Assembly: GCA_026416715.1 (NCBI GenBank)
Contig: JAOAEQ010000012.1
Location: 1 to 64,000, forward strand
Direction of reading: 5' to 3'
Origin: a bacterium
GTDB lineage: Bacteria; UBP4; UBA4092; JAOAEQ01
Length of the DNA: 64,000 nucleotides
This document shows positions 54,542 through 63,482 of the stretch, in pieces. The notes below the pieces were generated by a model. The model was not told where the DNA came from. It ran no database searches and worked only from the letters and a program-made list of their open reading frames with translations. How positions within the stretch are numbered: position 1 is the stretch's first letter; each line of letters starts with the position of its first letter. Both the position numbers and the translations under genes were made by a program.

Positions 54542-55603
54542 TTATTGCGTGTGTTGATTTCTTTGTGTAATTGCGGATAATGGCTTATTTTGACTTTGGG
54601 ATAGAGATTGTTCACGTAACCATAAGTTGAGTGGCATCTGGCAAATATGCCAGCACTTTCCGCAGGTGAATCGCGCAATTTCTCGCCGAACTTTTTCCGC
54701 TTGTCCGCTTTTCCAGACCTTAATCGGATTATCAGTTTTAATATTTCCCATCTCTCTCCAGAAAACTGGACAAGGGTAAATCGAACCATACGGGTCTAAA
54801 TAGAACGCTATACTCCCAGCATAACATTTTGGATAATCGATGTTCTTGCTTCTTAAATAATTCGGTAGTTGGCGATAGAACCTTATTTCATCTGGATATA
54901 TTTTCTCCCGTTGGATTAAATCCGGAACAATCCGGTTTAGTTGCTCTTCAATGCATTGAATCTGCGGTTCTGACCAATTCGATAATTCGGTCAATTTCGG
55001 ATGATGGTAATAATCTCCGGGATGAATCGGATTGAATTGAACGAACGTATCAAATTGTTTTGCCAACAAGTATATTTGTTCCAACTCCGCATAATTCTTG
55101 GTATTAATAACGGTAGAAAAATAGAATCGGATACTTAATTGTTTCAGGAGTGCGATATATTCCATGGCGGTTTGATATGCATTCGGTAACCCGCGAAGTT
55201 GGTTATGCACCGATTCCGAGCCATCTAACGAAATCTGGAGATATAATTTATCTCGGTGAACGAACTCATAGAGCTTGGGGGTAACGATAGACAAAGGAAC
55301 GGTTGCGTTGGTAGCGATTGCCACAACGATATGGTTTGGAATCAGTTTAACAAGCTCAACCAGTTGCGGATATAAAAATGGTTCTCCCCCGCTGATGGTT
55401 ATATGCTTAATCTCTCGTAACCACGGATCAGCAAATAATCGGTTATAGAACTCGATAGATAATTCTTCTGATTTTCGCTGTAACGTTTGCGGATTCTTTT
55501 GCCAGATATTGCAGATTACGCATCGAGCATTGCAGTAATACGACGGTAATAAGTTTAGATATTGGGGCAAGGTAATTTTGTTTTTTTTAAAAAAATTTAG
55601 CAT
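54542..55603 (-). CDS. radical SAM protein with SPASM-like C-terminus
   Basis: 353 residues. The SAM cluster motif C-x3-C-x2-C is CNARCVIC (Cys24, 28, 31). The SAM-binding GGEP is in ITISGGEPFLYP (about 91-102) and LQISLDGSE continues the barrel. The C-terminal part has further cysteines (PKCYAGS, CPCP-type YPCPVF, CGKCWHIC), which fits a SPASM/twitch domain with one extra Fe-S cluster. Family members modify peptides, proteins or small metabolites; no precursor peptide gene is seen next to it, so the substrate is unknown. Convergent with rtcB. Confidence 0.85.
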   Translation of the reverse strand: MLNFFKKNKITLPQYLNLLPSYYCNARCVICNIWQKNPQTLQRKSEELSIEFYNRLFADPWLREIKHITISGGEPFLYPQLVELVKLIPNHIVVAIATNATVPLSIVTPKLYEFVHRDKLYLQISLDGSESVHNQLRGLPNAYQTAMEYIALLKQLSIRFYFSTVINTKNYAELEQIYLLAKQFDTFVQFNPIHPGDYYHHPKLTELSNWSEPQIQCIEEQLNRIVPDLIQREKIYPDEIRFYRQLPNYLRSKNIDYPKCYAGSIAFYLDPYGSIYPCPVFWREMGNIKTDNPIKVWKSGQAEKVRREIARFTCGKCWHICQMPLNLWLREQSLSQSQNKPLSAITQRNQHTQ

Positions 55604-55813
55604 CGGTATAAATGGCGTAATAATAGTGTAACACTGTAGGTTCTCTATATAGAATCATTTAATTTATTTATGTAATTATCCGTCAATTACGTTATTGACC
55701 AGATTTAGAATAATATAGTAGGATAATTAGCAAATTTATGTCAATGTAAGGAGTGGGGAATTTTAGATTCAGAAATTAATCAAACAGCATTCTGCTATCT
55801 AAAATCTATCATA

Positions 55814-55819
55814 TATAAT
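55814..55819 (+). promoter_or_regulatory. TATAAT box five bases before the MetRS-type domain gene
   Basis: Perfect -10 TATAAT ending five bases before the ATG at 55825. No Shine-Dalgarno fits in the space, so the transcript probably begins at or within a base or two of the ATG. No convincing -35 is seen. Confidence 0.5.
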
Positions 55820-55824
55820 AACTT

Positions 55825-56145
55825 ATGATAACCTATGATGATTTTATGAAACTTGATATTCGGGTTGGGAAAGTGGTGGCTGCGGAAAAAGTTGCCGGGG
55901 CAGATAAATTATTATTGCTGAAAATTGATTTAGGTAATGAAATCCGTCAAGTAGTTGCCGGAATTGCGCAACAATATACACCGGACCAACTCATAGGAAA
56001 AGATATGGTTCTGTTAGCCAACCTTGAACCGCGCACGATTCGCGGAGTCGAATCGAACGGTATGATTCTCGCTGCAACTGTTAACGGTGCGCCAGTCATT
56101 TTAACTACAGAAAAACCTGTACCTCCGGGGTCAACGGTTAAATAA
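55825..56145 (+). CDS. free-standing tRNA-binding (MetRS C-terminal/Arc1p-like) domain protein
   Basis: 106 residues forming a single OB-fold tRNA-binding domain: FMKLDIRVGKVV, HPNADKL-type (here VAGADKLLLLKIDLG), IRQVVAGIAQQY, and LANLEPRTIRGVESNGMILAA. In most bacteria this is the C-terminal dimerisation domain of MetG; here it is separate, as in organisms with a split MetRS beta chain. It could also be a CsaA-like chaperone, but the sequence is nearer to the MetRS appendix. No metG is in the window. Confidence 0.88.
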   Translation: MITYDDFMKLDIRVGKVVAAEKVAGADKLLLLKIDLGNEIRQVVAGIAQQYTPDQLIGKDMVLLANLEPRTIRGVESNGMILAATVNGAPVILTTEKPVPPGSTVK

Positions 56146-56202
56146 ATAAGCCAGGAAAAAATAGTAATGTGATATTATTTAATTGGAACGAGAAAACTAT
56201 CC

Positions 56203-58467
56203 ATGCGAAGATGTATCATTGCATTAATTATCGTTAGTAGTTACCTTTTTCATCATTCGTTGGTACTTTCTGAACCGACCAGTAAAAAAGTTACTATACG
56301 CTATCTTACTTTTGAGACTTCATATCAGCAGATTCTAGGTGTTAAAAAAATTATTGCTGAATTTGAACGACGATTCCCCCATATAAAAGTTCAGCTTGAA
56401 CCAAATTCGGAAGCTTCCCGTATTTTTCTCACGGATATGGCCGCGGGAACTCCTCCGGATGTAATGTATGTTACCACGGAATTTCTCGCCCAACTCGTGG
56501 CAAAACAAGGGTTGCTGAATCTTGACCCTTATGTTGCCCGGGATAGTATAGACTTTTCAGGGTTTTTCTCGCAATTAACTACGACGTTAACATTTGACGG
56601 TCATCTCTATGCCTATCCAATCCATTTTTCTACAAACGCTCTGTTTTATAATAAAAAGTTGTTTGATAAAGCCGGAATCCCTTACCCGGATGAAAGCTGG
56701 ACTTGGGATACGTATAAACAAGCAGCAAAAATTTTGACCAAAGACACGAACGGCGACGGGAAAATAGACCAATTTGGAACCTTGATCCCAGATTTTCGAT
56801 TGCTAATTCCATCGTTCGGTGGACGTATATTTAATGACGATGCAACCCGATGTATTATCAATTCACCGGAAGCATTACAAGCGGTAACCTGGGCAATGAG
56901 TTTGTATGGAAAAATGACCCCGACTACGCAACAGATTCAAGATACGAATGAAATGCAACTATTTGAAAATGACCGAATCGCATTTTTCATTGGTCGAACC
57001 TGGCAATTAGCGCGATTATCTGAAACGATGAAAGATGCAGATTGGGATATTGCTCCTACGCCAAAAGGGAAAATCCGATATTCTATACTTGCTGTTGGCG
57101 GGCATTGCATTGCTCGCGAAAGTAAACATCCGAATGAAACCTGGGAATTCGTTAAATTCTATTCGAGTGCAGAGGGACAACGATTACTTGGCAAACAAAA
57201 AAACTGCGTTCCGGGAACGAGAGAAGTCGCATTCGATCCGAACTGTTTTATGAGTCCACCCCCGCAATCGATTCGAATATTTATTGATGCTGTAGCATAT
57301 TCAACCATTGATATTCCGGATAAACCTTGGAAAACCGAATTTCTATCTCGTATCTGGGATTCGGTTAATGAAAATATTCGAACTCAACGAATTACTCCGG
57401 AACAAGGTTTGTTACAGATTGAGCAGAAGGCTAATAAGTTTCTCGATGAATTTCGCAACCGACCAAAACCAGTTTATACCGGGAAACGGGTTCTCGTTGA
57501 AAAAAGTGCGCAATTTATTCCATATCTCGTTATGTTTGCAGGAATAATTTTTATGGGGATTGTAATTGTACGGCGTTGGTATCCATGGGTAGAAGGATAT
57601 CTATTTATATCTCCCTGGTTAATCGGATTTATCGTTTTTACGTTCGCTCCAGTCATCGCTTCATTTCTCTTAAGTTTTGCTGAATATGATATTCTTACTG
57701 CCCCACGTTGGGTTGGTTTAACAAATTTTAAAAAATTATTTGCAGACCCGATTTTCCAAAAATCCTTGATTAATACCATCTATTATAGTGTAATCACGGT
57801 ACCACTGAGTTTGATTTTATCGCTTCTCCTTGCTATGCTGCTTAATGTAAAAATTCGTGGGAGTTATATCTTTCGCGTTATCTACTATTTACCAGCGGTA
57901 ACTTCCGGAGTTGCAATCAGTTTATTGTGGCGGTGGTTGTTTAATCCAGATATCGGGTTGATTAATTATGTTCTAAGTTGGTTTGGTATCGAACCGCTTG
58001 GTTGGTTAACCTCGCCTAAGTGGGCTATGCCGGCAGTAATGATTATGTCTGTTTGGGGAAGTCTCGGTGGACCGATGCTCATTTATCTAGCAGGATTACA
58101 AGGTATCCCAGAACAACTTTATGAAGCTGCGGATTTAGACGGTGCAAATATATGGCAGCGGTTTCGGAACGTTACGATTCCGATGTTAAGTCCAGCGATT
58201 TTCTTTAATCTGATTATGGCAATAATCGGGTCGTTCCAAGTATTTACTGCAGTTTATGTGATGACTAGCGGTGGCGCATCAATTGAACCTGGTGGTCCCG
58301 CGAATTCAACGTTAGTGTATGTACTATATCTTTATCGGAATGCGTTCCGGTATCTCATTATGGGACAAGCATGTGCGATGGCATGGTTTTTATTTTTAGT
58401 TATTTTAGGGTTGACGTTACTCAATTTTAAGCTTGCCCAACGTTGGGTACATTATGAACAAACATAA
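56203..58467 (+). CDS. fusion of sugar-binding protein and ABC permease (MalE-MalF type)
   Basis: 754 residues. Signal peptide (1-23), then a complete extracellular solute-binding domain, family 1 (about 27-425: WTWDTYKQAAKILTKDTNGDG, PKGKIRYSILAVGGHC). A transmembrane helix (about 437-458) follows, then a full MalF-like permease with about six helices and the EAA loop EAADLDGANIWQRFRNVTIP (about 640-660), which docks the ATPase. Binding protein and permease are usually separate genes; here the binding protein is tethered to its channel. No ATPase gene is present, so it probably uses a shared MsmK/UgpC-type subunit. No Shine-Dalgarno. Substrate unknown, likely an oligosaccharide. Confidence 0.88.
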   Translation: MRRCIIALIIVSSYLFHHSLVLSEPTSKKVTIRYLTFETSYQQILGVKKIIAEFERRFPHIKVQLEPNSEASRIFLTDMAAGTPPDVMYVTTEFLAQLVAKQGLLNLDPYVARDSIDFSGFFSQLTTTLTFDGHLYAYPIHFSTNALFYNKKLFDKAGIPYPDESWTWDTYKQAAKILTKDTNGDGKIDQFGTLIPDFRLLIPSFGGRIFNDDATRCIINSPEALQAVTWAMSLYGKMTPTTQQIQDTNEMQLFENDRIAFFIGRTWQLARLSETMKDADWDIAPTPKGKIRYSILAVGGHCIARESKHPNETWEFVKFYSSAEGQRLLGKQKNCVPGTREVAFDPNCFMSPPPQSIRIFIDAVAYSTIDIPDKPWKTEFLSRIWDSVNENIRTQRITPEQGLLQIEQKANKFLDEFRNRPKPVYTGKRVLVEKSAQFIPYLVMFAGIIFMGIVIVRRWYPWVEGYLFISPWLIGFIVFTFAPVIASFLLSFAEYDILTAPRWVGLTNFKKLFADPIFQKSLINTIYYSVITVPLSLILSLLLAMLLNVKIRGSYIFRVIYYLPAVTSGVAISLLWRWLFNPDIGLINYVLSWFGIEPLGWLTSPKWAMPAVMIMSVWGSLGGPMLIYLAGLQGIPEQLYEAADLDGANIWQRFRNVTIPMLSPAIFFNLIMAIIGSFQVFTAVYVMTSGGASIEPGGPANSTLVYVLYLYRNAFRYLIMGQACAMAWFLFLVILGLTLLNFKLAQRWVHYEQT

Positions 58468-58546
58468 CATCGAGTGGATAGTAACCAGGAGAATGAATAC
58501 ACGTTACTCTGTTCATTGACTCTTTGCTACTAACCACTGTTTTACC

Positions 58547-59398
58547 ATGGTCTGGATAGAAAGTAAAAAATATAGAATAAAGATAGCGCATAGCATCGTG
58601 ATTATTATATTGTCGTTAGGTGCCATTCTCTATCTCCTGCCGTTCTATTGGATGGTACGCACCTCGTTGATGGAATATTCCCAGTTAAGTAAACTACCCA
58701 TGGTGTGGATACCGCATCCATTACGACCGGAAAATTTCGTTCGGGCATTATCAATGATGGATTTTCCGGTTCTCCTGCGGAATACGTTAACGATAACGGG
58801 GTTTTCCTTGCTCGGTCAAATACTGTCTTGTTCACTAGTTGCGTTCGGATTTGCAAGATTGCGGTTTCCGGGGCGGGAATTCTTATTCTTTTTAGTTTTA
58901 AGCACCATGATGCTCCCAGCGATGGTTACCGAAATTCCACGGTTCATTCTTTTCCAGCAACTCGGATGGATTGATACGTTTTACCCCTTAGTTATTCCGG
59001 CATTTTTCGGCGGCAGCGCATTTTTTATCTTCTTACTCCGTCAATTCTTTAGAACCATCCCGATAGATTTAGATGAAGCGGCACGGATTGATGGTTGCAG
59101 CTCTTTTCGCATCTATTCAACCATTATTCTACCGTTATCGAAACCGGTTCTCGCCACCGTGCTTATTTTCAGTTTCATCTGGAACTGGAACGACTTCTGG
59201 GGACCGTTAGTGTATCTGCGGAGTGCGGATAAGAAAACGTTAGCGCTCGGTCTGCAGGTTTTCCAAGGATTATATCAGACAGAATACCATCATCTTATGG
59301 CAGCATCACTCGTTGTTCTCTTACCAGTTCTAATTATCTTTATCGCTGCCCAACGATATTTTATTAAGGGGATAGTAATGACCGGTTTGAAAGGTTAA
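58547..59398 (+). CDS. carbohydrate ABC transporter permease (MalG type)
   Basis: 283 residues with six transmembrane helices. The EAA loop DEAARIDGCSSFRIYSTIILP lies at about 175-195 and the N-terminus has the typical PFYWMVRTSL. It forms the heterodimeric channel with the permease half of the preceding fusion protein. It starts 79 bases after it. No Shine-Dalgarno is clear at the ATG. Confidence 0.93.
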   Translation: MVWIESKKYRIKIAHSIVIIILSLGAILYLLPFYWMVRTSLMEYSQLSKLPMVWIPHPLRPENFVRALSMMDFPVLLRNTLTITGFSLLGQILSCSLVAFGFARLRFPGREFLFFLVLSTMMLPAMVTEIPRFILFQQLGWIDTFYPLVIPAFFGGSAFFIFLLRQFFRTIPIDLDEAARIDGCSSFRIYSTIILPLSKPVLATVLIFSFIWNWNDFWGPLVYLRSADKKTLALGLQVFQGLYQTEYHHLMAASLVVLLPVLIIFIAAQRYFIKGIVMTGLKG

Positions 59399-59517
59399 AA
59401 GTTTCCTTGCAAAAATATAAAGGTATAAAAGAAGACGCTAGGAACGTAAAGATACCCCATATTTTGTGCGAGTGGAGTCGTTGCGTTTCATGGCGTTTTT
59501 CTGTGAAATAAAATAAT

Positions 59518-60546
59518 ATGAATAACCGAATGCATCAAATCGTTGTTAATCAGGAAGGAAAAATAGCGATTCGTCAAATTGAGCCACCGAAATTGGAGAA
59601 TAATCGAATTTTAGTTAAGGTGGAATACGGGACGATTAGCGTGGGAACCGAAACACTGATGATTCGAGCGGCGCGAAATAATCCTCCGCAATCAGTCATT
59701 CCGCTTGGATATAGTGAAGCTGGAACTGTGTTAGAGGTTGGTACAGAAATTACCAATGTTAAACCAGGTGACCGTGTTGCCTGTTACGGGGCACCGTATG
59801 TTCATCATGCGGAAATTTTATCCGTTCCCAAACATTTATACTGCCCGATACCGGAACATGTATCTACGCGCGATGCTGCGTTTATCGCTATGGGAACGAT
59901 TGCTATCCATGGCGTTCGACAATCTGGGTTGCGATTTGGTGAATCTGCGTTAGTTGTCGGATTAGGTCTTATTGGTCAGATGGTAAGCCAGGTTTGCGTA
60001 GCGGCTGGAGTTAAAACGATTGTTGCTGATTTAAATCCTGAACGGTTGCAGTTAGCGAAACAACTGGGGGCAGATGATGCACTCAATCCGGCCGATGATA
60101 ACTATCTAAACCAGATTAAAGCGTATACCGATGGACAAGGAGTAGATGCCGTGTTGCTCTGTTTAGCGACGAACTCAAAAAAACCTCTTGAACAAGCGTT
60201 TGATGCAGTTCGGTTCCGTGGGAAAATCGTTATTGTTGGCGTTCTGCCGTTAGAAATCAATCGTGACCAGTTTTTTGCTAAAGAAGCTGCGGTGCTGATT
60301 TCTCGGGCAGCCGGTGCTGGTCGGTATGACCCACGGTATGAAAAAGATGGGGTTGATTATCCTTATGGATATGTTCGCTGGACTGAACATCGGAACATGC
60401 AAGAGTTTATCCGATTATTATCCAAGGGATTGATTAAAGTCACACCGTTAATCAGTAGCGAGTATCCACTAGCTAAAATTCCGGAGGTATACGAACAACT
60501 GTTAACCGGAACTCAGAATATATTGGGTATAGTTATAAAGTATTAA
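59518..60546 (+). CDS. medium-chain dehydrogenase/reductase
   Basis: 342 residues of the MDR fold: a GroES-like N-terminal domain (about 28-130: GTISVGTETLMIR, GYSEAGTVLEVG, VKPGDRVACYG) and a Rossmann domain with VVGLGLIGQMVSQVC (about 145-159) for NAD(P). The catalytic-zinc cysteine and the structural-zinc cysteine cluster of classical alcohol dehydrogenases are missing, so it may be zinc-free. In this cluster it probably oxidises the imported sugar or a derived alcohol; the substrate is not known. Confidence 0.85.
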   Translation: MNNRMHQIVVNQEGKIAIRQIEPPKLENNRILVKVEYGTISVGTETLMIRAARNNPPQSVIPLGYSEAGTVLEVGTEITNVKPGDRVACYGAPYVHHAEILSVPKHLYCPIPEHVSTRDAAFIAMGTIAIHGVRQSGLRFGESALVVGLGLIGQMVSQVCVAAGVKTIVADLNPERLQLAKQLGADDALNPADDNYLNQIKAYTDGQGVDAVLLCLATNSKKPLEQAFDAVRFRGKIVIVGVLPLEINRDQFFAKEAAVLISRAAGAGRYDPRYEKDGVDYPYGYVRWTEHRNMQEFIRLLSKGLIKVTPLISSEYPLAKIPEVYEQLLTGTQNILGIVIKY

Positions 60547-60586
60547 GGAATACTAAAAGAATTTATCATCCGAAGAAAATTTTCCT

Positions 60587-61402
60587 ATGGAAATCATTAC
60601 CATTAAATCAACTGATGGGATTATGCTTGAAGCTGCTATCCATCGTGTACAACAGGATACTCCTCGTGGTTGTATCATTCTCGCGCATGGAATCACCGCG
60701 AGTATGGATGAAGGAATCTTATTGCATCTTGCGGAGAAACTAACTAAAACTCGGTTTACTGTTCTTCGTTTTTCTTATCGAGGACATGGGAAAAGCGGGG
60801 GTACGCAACGAGGTATGACCATCGCAGGGGAAATGCTCGACCTGCAAGCAGTTATCGATTTTACATTACAAGCATTCAATCTGCCTATAGCGATAATAGC
60901 TATAAGTTTTGGTGCAGTTTCGACCTGTCTATCAATTCCCTTCATTAAACACCATATTCAAGGGATTGCATTTTGGAATCCGGTACTTGATTTGCAACGA
61001 ACGTTCATTCATCCGGAGGTTCCTTGGGGCAAGAAATATTTCAATAATGAAAATGTAAGCAAATTGATATCCGACGGTTTCATCTTGCTTAACGGTACAT
61101 TTGAATTCGGTCGAGTTCTCTGGGAAGAAATGAAATGGTTAGATCCTTCTCGTTATTTCTTGGAATCATCTATACCAACGATGATTGTTCATGGTGATTG
61201 TGACTCCTGTGTTCCTTACTCTATTTCTCGAGATGCAGCGCTACAAAATCGGTATTGTGATTTATTTACTATCGAGGGTTCAGACCATGGTTTTAGCGGA
61301 AAAGAAACTGAAGATAAGGTTATTGATATTACTATTAATTGGTTGATAGAGTTATCTACAAGAGATAAACCCCATAAAAGTTTACCCACAGTTTTTAACT
61401 AG
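60587..61402 (+). CDS. alpha/beta hydrolase (1)
   Basis: 271 residues. The oxyanion motif is HGITASMDEG (about 35-44), then SYRGHGKSGG. The nucleophile elbow reads IAISFGAVS (about 104-112), where the first Gly of G-x-S-x-G is Ala, and the catalytic His is in GSDHGFSG (about 243-250), with Asp in HGDCDSCVP. No signal peptide, so cytoplasmic. Serine esterase or peptidase activity is likely. Related to the next gene, suggesting a duplication. Confidence 0.8.
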   Translation: MEIITIKSTDGIMLEAAIHRVQQDTPRGCIILAHGITASMDEGILLHLAEKLTKTRFTVLRFSYRGHGKSGGTQRGMTIAGEMLDLQAVIDFTLQAFNLPIAIIAISFGAVSTCLSIPFIKHHIQGIAFWNPVLDLQRTFIHPEVPWGKKYFNNENVSKLISDGFILLNGTFEFGRVLWEEMKWLDPSRYFLESSIPTMIVHGDCDSCVPYSISRDAALQNRYCDLFTIEGSDHGFSGKETEDKVIDITINWLIELSTRDKPHKSLPTVFN

Positions 61403-61537
61403 CTAACAGTCTATTTGGGGAATAGTTATAAAGAAATGTTACATATAAACTGAAAGACTAGAGGAAGAGAGGACGAAAGAACAGAATCATGTTTGTGGTT
61501 CTTTGGTTATTTCGTGCTTACCTAATTATTTATCATT

Positions 61538-62293
61538 ATGGAAACACCGATAACTTTTAAAAATCAAGGGATGCAGATGATTGGAATAATCCATCGTCCG
61601 GAAGGAAAATCAAATTGTCCGGCAGTAATTTTTTATCACGGATTCACAGGAAATAAAGCGGATGCTCATTGGGTATTCACCAAATTCGCTCGAAAACTGG
61701 TTGAACACGGTATTGGCGCGTTTCGATTCGATTTTCGGCATTCGTGCGATAGTGAAGGAGATTTTAGCCAGATGACCATATCCGGTGAAATTTCGGATGC
61801 AATTGTTGCCATTGATTATCTTTCAGTAGAACCGTGGGTTGACCGAACTCGAATCGGAGTATTTGGATTAAGTCTCGGCGGGTGTATTGCCGCTATTGTG
61901 TCCGGTCGAGATAGCCGAGTTAAATCAACGGTACTCTGGGCACCGGTTGCGAAACCGTGGGAAGATTTCTATAACGCTGGATTACCGAAACAAGACCTGC
62001 CGTTCGAAGAACAATCTGCGATATACATTGGGGCTGCGTTTCGCGAAGAATTACCCTTTATCCGACCGCTAGACGAGATTATTAAGCGGAATCGACCGGT
62101 CTTGATTATTCATGGAACTGAAGATCAAACTATTCCCTATCAGCGAGGACAAGAGTTCGCTCAGGCACTGAACCAGATCGGATGTAAAAATAAATTAATT
62201 TTGATCCCTGGTGGCGACCATACCTTTAGCAAGAAGATACATGAAGACAAAGTTATTGCAGAATCAGTTAAATGGTTTGTAGAAACTTTGTGA
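61538..62293 (+). CDS. alpha/beta hydrolase (2)
   Basis: 251 residues with a complete triad: GLSLGGCIA (about 108-116) holds Ser, HGTEDQTIP holds Asp, GGDHTFSK holds His. The oxyanion motif is YHGFTGNKAD. Resembles cinnamoyl-esterase-like and dienelactone-hydrolase-like cytoplasmic esterases. Could remove acyl groups from imported plant-type oligosaccharides, in line with the ABC cluster, but this is inference. No Shine-Dalgarno before the ATG. Confidence 0.83.
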   Translation: METPITFKNQGMQMIGIIHRPEGKSNCPAVIFYHGFTGNKADAHWVFTKFARKLVEHGIGAFRFDFRHSCDSEGDFSQMTISGEISDAIVAIDYLSVEPWVDRTRIGVFGLSLGGCIAAIVSGRDSRVKSTVLWAPVAKPWEDFYNAGLPKQDLPFEEQSAIYIGAAFREELPFIRPLDEIIKRNRPVLIIHGTEDQTIPYQRGQEFAQALNQIGCKNKLILIPGGDHTFSKKIHEDKVIAESVKWFVETL

Positions 62294-62380
62294 TTTCAGT
62301 AGGGTAAATCGGTAAGAAGCACGGACTCAATGCAAAACCGCGTTCTTTCAACCTAACATTTGGTATATAGATACCTCAAT

Positions 62381-62560
62381 TTATTTGCCATGTTGAATTT
62401 TAACATTAGCTACTCTTCTTCGATAACCCCAGCAGAACGGACAAAACGTTTCAATTCGATTCATTAAGGATGCATAATTACTATGCGGATATTTACGTTT
62501 GCAAATACATAAGGGACACCACGCACACACCTTTGCAAGGAAAGAGATAAGAATTTCCAT
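62381..62560 (-). CDS. small cysteine-pair protein
   Basis: A 59-residue ORF with CAWCPLCIC near residues 12-20 and CPFC at 40-43, which gives a plausible zinc ribbon. The rest is basic (KRKYPHS, GYRRRV). GGGGA lies about 12 bases before the ATG. It is co-oriented with, and 41 bases after, the broken ferritin gene. No family is recognised. The overlapping plus-strand frame looks random in composition. Confidence 0.45.
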   Translation of the reverse strand: MEILISFLAKVCAWCPLCICKRKYPHSNYASLMNRIETFCPFCWGYRRRVANVKIQHGK

Positions 62561-62601
62561 ATCTATTGTTCCCCAATTCCTTATCCTTAAAATATGTTAC
62601 C

Positions 62602-62812
62602 CTAATATCCTGGAATCAATCTCGGTATGGCACCATGTTCTTTTTCTTCATGCATATTATGTTCAAAAATTTTTTGAGTGAAGAATCGCTTGTAGCTGCG
62701 ATTCGTTCTTGATAATAATCAATCGCTTCAAGTTCTTCCCGTAATGATTTCCGAGCGCGTTCTCCATTGAGTGTTTTCAGGTAAGTTGTTCTCTAAGTTC
62801 AAAAAATGGCAT
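62602..62812 (-). pseudogene. broken encapsulated-ferritin-like (EncFtn) gene
   Basis: An ATG at 62812 with a strong Shine-Dalgarno (GGAGGAA, 62821-62827) begins MPFFELREQLT and meets TGA. One base out of frame, the text continues as RKSLREELEAIDYYQERI (first metal-binding Glu of the helix) and SDSSLKKF. A second one-base shift at the A6T5 run (about 62665-62675) gives EHNMHEEKEHGAI, the Glu-x2-His motif of the second helix, and ends at 62602. These two helices are the core of ferritin-like proteins packaged in encapsulins. Two deletions in about 210 bases suggest a decayed gene. No encapsulin shell gene is seen. Confidence 0.65.
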
Positions 62813-62881
62813 GTTAATATTTCCTCCGAACGTAGCTATTTTTATAACTGAAATCGAGATTGGTGAAATGGATTATATACA

Positions 62882-63310
62882 TTATCTTTTATACTTTATC
62901 CGGAATAGTTCTTGTTCTGGAGCTCTTAAGATAGTATACGATAAAACATTCATTTCTTCTTCATCGGGAGTAAGATTTTGTTTGAATAGCTGATACCATT
63001 TCGGATTAAACGATATGGTAACGGTTTTTTTAGTTGTAGTATTTTTTATTACCACCTTAACGGTATCGGTAAATTTTGTTATGCAGATGTTCGCTTTCCC
63101 ATAGGTTGCTCCGGTTGCGAATTGAAGTCCATCTATCAAACAACGAACCGGCGGTTTATTTGGACAATGGACGGCAATGTTAACCCCGAAATATTTTTTT
63201 GCGTTAGTTTCACGCAACCCAATAGCGCCCATCCGATATCCGAGCACTAAATAGGGACCGAGATGACCATGGAACTGAATGAGTTGATTAAGTAACTTTT
63301 TTTCGTTCAT
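62882..63310 (-). CDS. FmdE-family protein
   Basis: 142 residues of the FmdE domain (named after formylmethanofuran dehydrogenase subunit E): FHGHLGPYLVLGYRMG at residues 13-28 and the cysteine-containing VRCLIDGLQFATGATYGK (about 55-72). It lacks the C-terminal zinc-ribbon tail that some members have. Members are often found with metal-cofactor or transport genes; the exact function is unknown. AAGGAACATAT precedes the ATG. It lies between the membrane protein upstream and the broken ferritin gene. Confidence 0.82.
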   Translation of the reverse strand: MNEKKLLNQLIQFHGHLGPYLVLGYRMGAIGLRETNAKKYFGVNIAVHCPNKPPVRCLIDGLQFATGATYGKANICITKFTDTVKVVIKNTTTKKTVTISFNPKWYQLFKQNLTPDEEEMNVLSYTILRAPEQELFRIKYKR

Positions 63311-63482
63311 ATATGTTCCTTAGGATGGAGCACCACCTACTAGACGGTTAACACTCGTCAAATTTGGTTATATTCAGATTGACCGCTTAAGACATTTCGG
63401 AAAATCTCGTTACCTGTTGGGTGGAAAAAGTATTTCTTTTCAAAAAATCACGCAGGTTACCAGATCGGAATATCTCTCCTAT

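Noticed and set aside
62499-62681. 60-codon plus-strand ORF in the gap after the second hydrolase
   Set aside because: It is opposite the ferritin remnant and the small CxxC gene, has no ribosome site and random-looking composition.
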